Positions 6,779 to 11,545 of a DNA stretch of 11,545 nt are shown here, piece by piece. A program made the position numbers and the translations under genes. Origin of the DNA: an uncultured bacterium (lineage in GTDB: Bacteria > Actinomycetota > Actinomycetes > S36-B12); NCBI GenBank assembly GCA_903940375.1, contig CAJAKT010000247.1, positions 1-11,545 of the forward strand. Direction: 5' to 3'. Within the stretch, counting starts at the first letter, position 1; the number at the start of each line of letters is the position of its first letter. The notes under the pieces are model-generated. The model made no database searches and had not been told where the DNA came from. It saw nothing but the letters and a program-made list of their open reading frames with translations.

Positions 6779-7425
6779 CCCGGGCCACGGCGCAGGAGAC
6801 GGTGCTCGGCTCGCTCCGCTCGGATATTCTCACCGGCCGGCTTGGACCGGGGGACCAGGTCGTGCAGGAACTCCTCGCCGAGCGCTACGGCGTGAGCCGG
6901 GTTCCGATCCGCGAGGCGCTGAAGACCCTCGAGAGTGAGGGCCAGGTCGTGTACTTCCCGCACCGCGGCTACTTCGTTGCCGAGCTCAGTGTCGCTGACC
7001 TGCTCGAGGTGTACCGCCTGCGGGCGATCCTGGAGGCGGAGGCGATCCGGCAAGCGGTTCCGACCCTTGGCTTGGATGATGTCGAGGCCCTTGCCGAACT
7101 GATGGCGGAGATCGAATCGGCTGCGGCGCAGGGCGACATCATCGCGATGACGGCGGCCAACCGGCGTTTCCACTTCGCCCTCTTCGATGCGGCGGGGTTG
7201 CCTCGGCTGTCCCGGATCCTGCACCAGCTGTGGGAGGCCACGGATGCCTACCGGGCGCTGTACTTCCAGGGTGCCGAGAACCGCGACCGGGTGGCTCGCG
7301 AGCACGCCCGGATGCTGAGCGCGCTGCGGAAACGGGATGCTGAGGCACTCGTCCGCCTGCACGATGAGCACCGGGAGCACTCCGTCGGCGCGGTCAGCGC
7401 CATCCTGGCGGCCCGCGACCGTTAG
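6775..7425 (+). CDS. GntR-family transcriptional regulator, FCD subfamily
   Basis: A ligand-responsive DNA-binding protein of 216 residues. The winged helix-turn-helix spans about residues 8-70 (SLRSDILTGRLGPGDQVVQELLAERYGVSRVPIREALKTLESEGQVVYFPHRGYFV), with the recognition helix at VSRVPIREALKTLE. The C-terminal all-helical FCD domain has the usual metal/ligand-binding set: N129, H133, H177 and H199. H177 and H199 are 22 residues apart, as in the family, so a metal-bound organic acid effector is plausible. The open frame runs upstream to 6556, but the first 73 codons lie within the CoA-transferase gene; ATG 6775 overlaps that gene's TGA, and homology begins here. Three copies of an FCD-like operator flank the unit at 5608, 7435 and 7454, so it probably represses its own operon and the dehydrogenase operon. 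The effector is unknown; glutarate or glutaryl-CoA is a guess from context. CsiR is an FCD-type glutarate sensor known elsewhere. Confidence 0.92.
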   Translation: MTRATAQETVLGSLRSDILTGRLGPGDQVVQELLAERYGVSRVPIREALKTLESEGQVVYFPHRGYFVAELSVADLLEVYRLRAILEAEAIRQAVPTLGLDDVEALAELMAEIESAAAQGDIIAMTAANRRFHFALFDAAGLPRLSRILHQLWEATDAYRALYFQGAENRDRVAREHARMLSALRKRDAEALVRLHDEHREHSVGAVSAILAARDR

Positions 7426-7434
7426 CCTGAGCTC

Positions 7435-7448
7435 GATTGGATACAATC
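7435..7448 (+). promoter_or_regulatory. Operator 2 upstream of glutaryl-CoA dehydrogenase, with embedded -10 box
   Basis: GATTGGATACAATC is identical to operator 1. It starts nine bases after the regulator's stop codon. The embedded TACAAT (7442-7447) could serve as a -10 box with a transcript start near 7454, giving a leader of about 61 nt before ATG 7515. Regulator binding here is inferred from the repeated motif and the position. Confidence 0.7.
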
Positions 7449-7453
7449 CGACA

Positions 7454-7467
7454 GATTGGATCCAATC
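7454..7467 (+). promoter_or_regulatory. Operator 3, perfect 14-bp palindrome, in tandem with operator 2
   Basis: GATTGGATCCAATC is a perfect inverted repeat and differs from operators 1 and 2 by one base (C for A at the tenth position). It begins exactly 19 bp after operator 2, close to two helical turns, so two dimers could sit on nearly the same face of the DNA and bind cooperatively. The rest of the gap (7468-7504) shows no further element. Confidence 0.7.
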
Positions 7468-7504
7468 CACCGACTGATTCACCGCACCGATCCCTACCCG
7501 CACC

Positions 7505-7510
7505 AGGAGG
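7505..7510 (+). promoter_or_regulatory. Ribosome binding site that sets the dehydrogenase start
   Basis: AGGAGG is a full-consensus Shine-Dalgarno sequence four bases before ATG 7515. It decides this start over the upstream in-frame codon at 7437, which lies inside operator 2. Confidence 0.85.
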
Positions 7511-7514
7511 ACCC

Positions 7515-8690
7515 ATGACCCGCCCGCCGCAGTCGCCCTTCGGCCTGTTCGCGATCGACCACCTGCTGTCCGAGGAGGAGCGCGCGATCCGCGACGTGGT
7601 GCGCGAGTACGTCGACTCCGAGATCCGGCCGCACATCGCGGACTGGTTCGAGGAGGGCAAGATCCCGGCGCGTGAACTGGCGAAGGACCTCGGCACCCTC
7701 GGCGTGCTGGGCATGCACCTGGAGGGATACGGCTGCCAGGGGACATCGGCCGTTGCCTACGGTCTGGCGTGCCTCGAGCTCGAGGCCGGCGACTCCGGCA
7801 TCCGCTCGCTCGTCAGCGTGCAGGGCTCGCTGGCGATGTACGCGATCCACGCATTCGGGTCCGAGGAGCAGAAGCAGGAGTGGCTGCCGCGCATGGCGGC
7901 TGGCGACGCGATCGGCTGCTTCGGCCTGACGGAGGCTGACTTCGGCTCCAACCCCAGTGGGATGCGCACGCATGCGCGGCGCGACGGCGACGACTGGGTG
8001 CTCGAGGGCTCGAAGATGTGGATCACCAACGGGAATGTGGCGGATGTCGCTGTCGTGTGGGCCCAGACGGACGACCGCATCCGCGGGTTCGTGGTGCCCA
8101 CCGATACGCCCGGGTTCCGGGCGAATGTCATCCACAAGAAGATGTCGCTGCGCGCCTCTGTCACGAGCGAACTCGTCTTCGACGGCGTGCGGCTTCCCGC
8201 AGATGCAGTGCTGCCCGAGGTATCCGGGCTACGTGGCCCGCTGTCGTGCCTCAACGAGGCACGCTTCGGCATCGTCTTCGGCACCCTCGGTGCTGCCCGA
8301 GACTGCCTCGAGACGGCCATCAACTACAGCATCGACCGCGAGCAGTTCGACAAGCCGATCGCCGCGTTCCAGCTCACCCAGAAGAAGTTCGCCGACATGG
8401 CGCTCGAACTGGGCAAGGGCATGCTGCTGGCCCTGCACCTCGGGCGATTGAAGGACGAGCACCTCGTACGACCGGAGCAGGTCAGCCTGGGCAAGCTGAA
8501 CAACGCACGTGAGGCACTGGCGATCGCCCGCGAGTGCCGCGGCATCCTCGGCGGAAACGGCATCACGCTGGAGTACCCGGTCATCCGGCACATGAACAAC
8601 CTCGAGTCGGTCTTCACGTACGAGGGCACGAACGAGATGCACACGCTGGTTGTTGGCGAGGCGCTGACCGGGATTGCGGCGTACCGATGA
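7515..8690 (+). CDS. gcdH: Glutaryl-CoA dehydrogenase (decarboxylating, FAD-dependent)
   Basis: An acyl-CoA dehydrogenase-fold flavoenzyme that would oxidise and decarboxylate glutaryl-CoA to crotonyl-CoA and CO2, passing electrons to electron-transfer flavoprotein. The 391 residues match the family length. The order is normal: an N-terminal helical domain; FGLTEADFGSNPSGM and WVLEGSKMWITN of the middle beta domain; then the C-terminal helices with GTLGAARDCLETAINYSIDREQFDKPIAAFQLTQKKFADM. The catalytic base is E370 in TYEGTNE, the position held by the essential Glu in human GCDH. R97 in DSGIRSLVSVQGSL corresponds to the Arg that contacts the distal carboxylate of glutaryl-CoA in the human enzyme; it separates GCDH from ordinary fatty-acyl dehydrogenases. 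The C-terminal ILGGNGITLEYPVIRHMNNLESVFTYEG is also GCDH-like. Two operators and a strong ribosome binding site precede it. Its TGA overlaps an ATG of the downstream aldehyde dehydrogenase frame. ETF genes are not in the window. Confidence 0.9.
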   Translation: MTRPPQSPFGLFAIDHLLSEEERAIRDVVREYVDSEIRPHIADWFEEGKIPARELAKDLGTLGVLGMHLEGYGCQGTSAVAYGLACLELEAGDSGIRSLVSVQGSLAMYAIHAFGSEEQKQEWLPRMAAGDAIGCFGLTEADFGSNPSGMRTHARRDGDDWVLEGSKMWITNGNVADVAVVWAQTDDRIRGFVVPTDTPGFRANVIHKKMSLRASVTSELVFDGVRLPADAVLPEVSGLRGPLSCLNEARFGIVFGTLGAARDCLETAINYSIDREQFDKPIAAFQLTQKKFADMALELGKGMLLALHLGRLKDEHLVRPEQVSLGKLNNAREALAIARECRGILGGNGITLEYPVIRHMNNLESVFTYEGTNEMHTLVVGEALTGIAAYR

Positions 8691-8757
8691 GCGGGTCGCG
8701 AGGAGTGAGCGCCAGCGAGCCCCGCAGCGGGAGCTCTGAGGGGATGAGCGGGTCGCG
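8686..8757 (+). repeat. 15-bp direct repeat bracketing a GC-rich hairpin at the aldehyde dehydrogenase start
   Basis: GATGAGCGGGTCGCG occurs at 8686-8700 and again at 8743-8757, exactly 57 bp apart, and each copy contains an in-frame ATG for the aldehyde dehydrogenase. Between them lies an imperfect inverted repeat, 8717-8736, whose arms GAGCCCCGC and GCGGGAGCTC pair with one bulge. The GGGAG that could act as ribosome binding site for the second ATG (8729-8733) falls in the right arm. The sequence encodes a Ser/Gly-rich stretch unlike any ALDH N-terminus, so it may be untranslated leader or a small inserted repeat. Confidence 0.6.
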
Positions 8758-10198
8758 CGTGCTCACGTCGGTTGTCGGCGGTCAGGCTGTTGCGGGATCC
8801 GACGAGCGACCGGATGTGAACCCGTCTGACCTGTCCGACCTCGTCGCAATAGCCTCCCTGGGAGGCACGAGCGTGGCTTCGGACGCGGTAGCTGCCGCGT
8901 CGGCAGCCTTCGCCACGTGGTCACGCACGACTCCGTGGCAGCGCGCTGAGGTACTCGATCGCGCAGGTACGGAGATCATCGCGCGGGCCGACGAGCTCGG
9001 CGACCTCCTTGCGCGCGAAGAGGGCAAGACGTATCCGGAGGCTCGCGGAGAGGTCGTGCGCGCGGCGCAGATCATGAAGTACTTCGCCGGAGTGGCACTG
9101 CAGCCGCACGGTCAGGCGCTGGACTCCGTGCGCCCGGGCATCGACATCACCGTCACCCGCGAGCCGGTGGGTGTCGTCAGCGTCATCACGCCCTGGAACT
9201 TCCCCATCGCCATCCCGGCGTGGAAGATCGCGCCGGCACTCGCCTTCGGCAACACCGTCGTGTTCAAGCCGGCCGACCTCGTGCCGGCCAGCGCATGGGA
9301 ACTCGTCGACATCCTCAATCGCGCCGGCCTGCCTGCTGGCGTGCTCAATCTGGTGCTGGGTCGCGGGTCCGTTGTGGGCCCCGTGCTCACCGGTGACCCG
9401 GCCGTGTCGGCCGTGACGTTCACGGGGTCGGTCGAGACCGGCCGCGGCATTCTCGCTGGCAGTGCGGGCAGCGGGATCAAGGTGCAGCTCGAACTCGGTG
9501 GCAAGAACCCACTGGTCGTGACCGAGCGCGCGGACTTGGCTGTTGCGGTGGAGTGCGCGATGCAGGGCGGCTTCGGCTCCACGGGGCAGCGCTGCACGGC
9601 CTCGTCGATCCTCGTCGTGACCGATGGCGTGCACGACGCATTCGTCGATGCGCTCACGGCGCGCATGGGCGCCTGGAGCGTTGGCGATGCACGGACGGGC
9701 GGCATCGACATGGGTCCCGTCGTCGATGCGTCACAGTTGGCGCAGGACTCCAGCTATCTCGATACAGCGCGGGCGGAAGGCGCCGAGATCGTCGGTGGCA
9801 AGCGTGTCGACGGTGCCACCGAAGGTCATTACCTGACTCCGGCGCTCGCCGTCGGCACGTCGATCACCGACACGATCAACCGTGAGGAGGTGTTCGGTCC
9901 CGTGATGTCCGTCGTGCGAGTGGCCGACTATGCGGAGGCGCTGGCGGCCGCGAATGCGAGCACCATGAACCTCTCCGCGGGTATCTGCACCGCCGACCTT
10001 GCGGAGGCGTCGCACTTCAAGCGCAACTCCAAGGCCGGCATGGTGATGGTGAACCTGCCCACCGCGGGCGTCGACTTCCATGTGCCGTTCGGTGGCCGAG
10101 GCGAGAGCAGCCATGGTCCGCGTGAGCAGGGCACGGCCGCTGTCGAGTTCTTCACCACCTCGAAGACGGCCTACACGGCACCCGGTTCTCCCTCATGA
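8744..10198 (+). CDS. NAD(P)+-dependent aldehyde dehydrogenase, alpha-ketoglutarate/glutarate semialdehyde type
   Basis: Would oxidise a carboxylated aldehyde to the acid; in this context glutarate semialdehyde to glutarate is the likeliest reaction. From ATG 8744 the product is 484 residues, the normal ALDH length. Catalytic residues are present: the Asn-containing ITPWNFP motif, the general base E250 in LELGGKNP and the nucleophile C284 in GQRCTASS, then EEVFGPVMSV. The C-terminal NLPTAGVDFHVPFGGR and SSHGPREQG block resembles alpha-ketoglutaric semialdehyde (2,5-dioxovalerate) dehydrogenases more than succinate-semialdehyde dehydrogenase GabD; both act on C5/C4 semialdehydes. An alternative start is ATG 8687, overlapping the gcdH stop (ATGA), which adds 19 Ser/Gly-rich residues. 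I prefer 8744 because the added residues look like repeat DNA and a GGGAG sits 10 nt before it. It shares the gcdH transcript. Family is certain, substrate inferred. Confidence 0.85.
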   Translation: MSGSRVLTSVVGGQAVAGSDERPDVNPSDLSDLVAIASLGGTSVASDAVAAASAAFATWSRTTPWQRAEVLDRAGTEIIARADELGDLLAREEGKTYPEARGEVVRAAQIMKYFAGVALQPHGQALDSVRPGIDITVTREPVGVVSVITPWNFPIAIPAWKIAPALAFGNTVVFKPADLVPASAWELVDILNRAGLPAGVLNLVLGRGSVVGPVLTGDPAVSAVTFTGSVETGRGILAGSAGSGIKVQLELGGKNPLVVTERADLAVAVECAMQGGFGSTGQRCTASSILVVTDGVHDAFVDALTARMGAWSVGDARTGGIDMGPVVDASQLAQDSSYLDTARAEGAEIVGGKRVDGATEGHYLTPALAVGTSITDTINREEVFGPVMSVVRVADYAEALAAANASTMNLSAGICTADLAEASHFKRNSKAGMVMVNLPTAGVDFHVPFGGRGESSHGPREQGTAAVEFFTTSKTAYTAPGSPS

Positions 10199-10203
10199 GG
10201 TCG

Positions 10204-10216
10204 TAGCATCGACAGC
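10204..10216 (+). promoter_or_regulatory. Predicted leaderless promoter of the heme-binding-like gene
   Basis: TAGCAT (10204-10209) fits the TANNNT -10 consensus and ends seven bases before ATG 10217. There is no Shine-Dalgarno sequence in the 18-bp gap after the aldehyde dehydrogenase, so a leaderless transcript starting at or next to the ATG would explain expression. No clear -35 was seen. Confidence 0.4.
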
Positions 10217-10882
10217 ATGAGCGACGACCAGTTCCCCGCGGCCTACCTCGACGACATCTTCACCGAGCCCGATCCCGATGTGCACACTCTTGCCAACCTG
10301 GGCCCCCTTGCTCCGCTGGCCGGGTCATGGACGGGCGAGGCCGGCAGCGACACGCATCCGGTGGTGGAGGGGACCAAGACGGAGCCGTACACCGAGACGT
10401 GGACGTTCGATCCCATCGATCCGCAGACGAACGGTCCGCAGCTCTTCTACGGACTGCGCTACCACCAGCACATCGTGCGGCCCGGTGGCGTCGAGACCTT
10501 CCACGACCAGGTGGGCTATCTGCTGTGGGAGCCCGCGACCGGTCTCGTGGCCATGACCCTGGCGATCCCGCGTGCACAGGTGGCGATGGCCGGTGGGCAT
10601 GCGCAGCCCGGTGATCGGAAGTTCGTACTGCGTGCCGCCGTTGGCGATCCGAACTTCGGAATTGTCACCAGCCCCTTCCTGGATGCCGCTTTCCACACCA
10701 CCGCGTGGGAGATCACGTTCCGGGTCGGCGACGACGACACCTGGGCCTACCGGCAGACGACGACTCTTGACGTGCATGATCGACCAGGTGCTTTCGACCA
10801 CACTGATGCCAACCGACTCGTGCGCGTCGCCCCACCCGTGCCGAATCCGCTTGCGGCGGAAGCTACAGGCGAAGGGGCTTGA
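10217..10882 (+). CDS. Predicted FABP-like heme-binding beta-barrel protein (nitrobindin/THAP4-like)
   Basis: Probably a cytosolic ten-stranded beta-barrel that binds ferric heme; relatives are called nitrobindins and have been linked to NO and peroxynitrite chemistry. The 221-residue product has no signal peptide or membrane segment. LGPLAPLAGSWTGE (28-41) resembles the conserved N-terminal GxW strand of the family. The central region alternates beta-like segments (TETWTFDP, LFYGLRYHQHIV, FHDQVGYLLWEPATGLVAMTLAIPRA). The C-terminal FDHTDANRLVRV carries H195, the best candidate for the proximal heme ligand. The assignment rests on motif resemblance remembered from the family rather than on an alignment, so function is tentative. 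It probably has its own leaderless promoter, and its last 20 bp overlap the 3' end of the convergent VOC gene. Nothing visible connects it to glutarate catabolism. Confidence 0.6.
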   Translation: MSDDQFPAAYLDDIFTEPDPDVHTLANLGPLAPLAGSWTGEAGSDTHPVVEGTKTEPYTETWTFDPIDPQTNGPQLFYGLRYHQHIVRPGGVETFHDQVGYLLWEPATGLVAMTLAIPRAQVAMAGGHAQPGDRKFVLRAAVGDPNFGIVTSPFLDAAFHTTAWEITFRVGDDDTWAYRQTTTLDVHDRPGAFDHTDANRLVRVAPPVPNPLAAEATGEGA

Positions 10883-11330
10883 TCGGCGCTCCGATGAGGG
10901 TCGGGTCATTGCGCCAGTCGACCCCGGGCACATCGATGTAGAGCTCGATCTCGTTGCCGTCGGGATCTGCGATGTAGAGGCTGTGCGTAACCGTGTGGTC
11001 ACTCGCCCCCATGATCGGAACGCCGTTGGCGGCGAGGGTTGCAACGGCCTCTCGCAGATCGTCGTCACTGTCGCCGATCTTCAGGCCGAAGTGGTACATG
11101 CCCACGCGTCTTCCGGCCGGGAGGGCGGCCGCATCCATCCCGACCTCGATCAGCAGAAGTTCGTGGTGGGTACGCAGGGAGGGTGCCGAGAAGGCCGCGG
11201 CAGGGAATGCGATGGGGACATCGTCGCCGCCGAGAATGGCGCGCCAGCCCAGCACGTCACGGTAGAAGTGCACTGACCTGTTGAGGTCGCGCACGTACAG
11301 GACCAGATGCCCGAGTTCCTTGATCTCCAC
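10863..11330 (-). CDS. VOC-superfamily protein, extradiol dioxygenase / glyoxalase-like (CatE-type)
   Basis: A small metal-dependent enzyme of the vicinal-oxygen-chelate fold, 155 residues in a single beta-alpha-beta-beta-beta pair. The first half opens with ELGHLVLYVRDLNRSVHFYRDVLGW and the second with GMYHFGLKIGDS, ending in SLYIADPDGNEIELYIDVP. The probable metal ligands are H8, H80 and E129, the two-His-one-Glu set of extradiol dioxygenases. H55, H56 and E57 (HHELLLIEVG) form another conserved patch of CatE-like proteins. The start is GTG at 11330, with AGGAG at 11336-11340 five bases upstream. Being a single two-module unit, it would need to dimerise to resemble catechol 2,3-dioxygenase, so glyoxalase-type or other VOC chemistry is equally possible and the substrate is unknown. 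It is convergent with the heme-binding-like gene and lies 35 bp downstream of the oxidoreductase fragment on the same strand. Confidence 0.8.
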   Translation of the reverse strand: MEIKELGHLVLYVRDLNRSVHFYRDVLGWRAILGGDDVPIAFPAAAFSAPSLRTHHELLLIEVGMDAAALPAGRRVGMYHFGLKIGDSDDDLREAVATLAANGVPIMGASDHTVTHSLYIADPDGNEIELYIDVPGVDWRNDPTLIGAPIKPLRL

Positions 11331-11362
11331 GCTGTCTCCTGTCGACCGTGTCGGGTGGAGCG

Positions 11363-11368
11363 AGCCTA
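11363..11368 (-). promoter_or_regulatory. Possible -10 box for the VOC gene
   Basis: On the minus strand TAGGCT matches the actinobacterial -10 form TANNNT and overlaps the TAG stop of the upstream oxidoreductase gene. It would start a transcript near 11356, leaving a leader of about 26 nt that includes the AGGAG ribosome binding site at 11336-11340. No good -35 is visible, so readthrough from the upstream gene is as likely. Confidence 0.3.
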
Positions 11369-11545
11369 GTGGCCGAGATTGCGGGCGAACATGGCCGCGC
11401 GCCGCGACGGGCGTCCGGTGCGAGCCTCGGAATCGTCAGCACTGGTCATGACACGGAGCCCGACGTTGGTGCCGAGCCAGCGGAACGGCTCCGGCTCCCA
11501 CTGCTTGGAACGGTGGTCGACCCACGGCAGCCGGACGATGTCTGA
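11366..11545 (-). CDS. C-terminal end of a probable FAD-dependent oxidoreductase (partial)
   Basis: An open minus-strand frame enters at the window's right edge and ends with TAG at 11366-11368, giving the last 59 residues of a protein. The visible peptide contains LPWVDHRSKQWEPEPFRWLGTNVGLRVM followed by a DDSEARTGRPSRRA tail. The WEPEPxRWLG..GL pattern resembles the C-termini of actinobacterial FAD-dependent oxidoreductases, but I recall this from general family experience and cannot confirm it. The amino-terminal FAD-binding domain would lie beyond the window. It precedes the VOC gene by 35 bp on the same strand, so the two may be co-transcribed. Base composition and codon use (strong G/C third positions) support a real gene; the opposite-strand open frame here is a shadow. 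Confidence 0.55.
   Translation of the reverse strand, partial: SDIVRLPWVDHRSKQWEPEPFRWLGTNVGLRVMTSADDSEARTGRPSRRAAMFARNLGH

Noticed and set aside
7437..7514. In-frame upstream start for the glutaryl-CoA dehydrogenase at 7437
   Set aside because: It lies inside operator 2, has no ribosome binding site, and adds 26 non-family residues; AGGAGG before ATG 7515 is decisive.
6682..7746. Long antisense open frame (354 codons) opposite the CoA-transferase, gntR and gcdH
   Set aside because: Arg/Pro/Ser-rich translation typical of the complement of high-GC genes; it runs across three convincing genes and both operators.
8534..8686. 51-codon extension upstream of both aldehyde dehydrogenase ATGs
   Set aside because: It overlaps the conserved C-terminus of gcdH and has shadow-type composition.
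10191..10200. Perfect palindrome CCTCATGAGG at the aldehyde dehydrogenase stop codon
   Set aside because: It has no loop, no T-run and no second copy, and is partly fixed by coding and stop constraints; probably chance.
10325..11068. Minus-strand open frame of 247 codons spanning the heme-binding-like and VOC genes
   Set aside because: Out of frame with the clear VOC protein and antisense to the other gene; no family features.
11348..11545. Plus-strand open frame at the right edge
   Set aside because: Its complement carries the better motif (WEPEPxRWLG) and a stop placed sensibly before the VOC gene; the plus-strand peptide is unrecognisable.

Overview
The window is high-GC, densely packed DNA that looks like the chromosome of an actinobacterium. 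The order pyrH-frr-cdsA-rlmN at the left end is a conserved actinobacterial core block. GTG starts are common, stop/start overlaps (ATGA) are frequent, and several genes appear to have TANNNT -10 boxes only 6-7 nt before their start codons (leaderless transcription). The genus cannot be assigned from what is visible.

Layout. Positions 1-3062 hold four core genes on the + strand: UMP kinase (5' end cut off by the window), ribosome recycling factor, CDP-diglyceride synthase and 23S rRNA methyltransferase RlmN. Positions 3102-5597 hold a small four-helix potassium-channel-like protein, followed 9 bases later by a PrpE-type short-chain acyl-CoA synthetase. Positions 5608-10198 hold the most coherent accessory module: a class III CoA-transferase very like succinyl-CoA:glutarate CoA-transferase (SUGCT), a GntR/FCD regulator, a glutaryl-CoA dehydrogenase and an aldehyde dehydrogenase of the alpha-ketoglutarate-semialdehyde type. 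Positions 10217-10882 hold a predicted heme-binding beta-barrel protein. On the - strand lie a VOC-fold (extradiol-dioxygenase-like) protein and, at the right edge, the C-terminal end of a probable FAD-dependent oxidoreductase.

How the module could work. The aldehyde dehydrogenase would oxidise a C5 semialdehyde such as glutarate semialdehyde to glutarate. The CoA-transferase would move CoA from succinyl-CoA to glutarate. The dehydrogenase would oxidise and decarboxylate glutaryl-CoA to crotonyl-CoA. This is the lower part of lysine/5-aminovalerate catabolism, but the upstream amidase, monooxygenase or aminotransferase genes are not in the window.

The strongest regulatory signal is a motif, GATTGGATACAATC or its perfectly palindromic form GATTGGATCCAATC. 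It occurs once directly before the CoA-transferase start and twice in tandem, 19 bp apart, before the dehydrogenase. These are the two promoters flanking the regulator's own gene. This makes a self-contained local regulon: the FCD regulator probably controls both promoters, and its own expression through the first. In the first promoter the operator contains the -10 box, and the transcript is predicted to be leaderless. I see no insertion sequence, phage gene, CRISPR array, tRNA or rRNA, and no strong intrinsic terminator.
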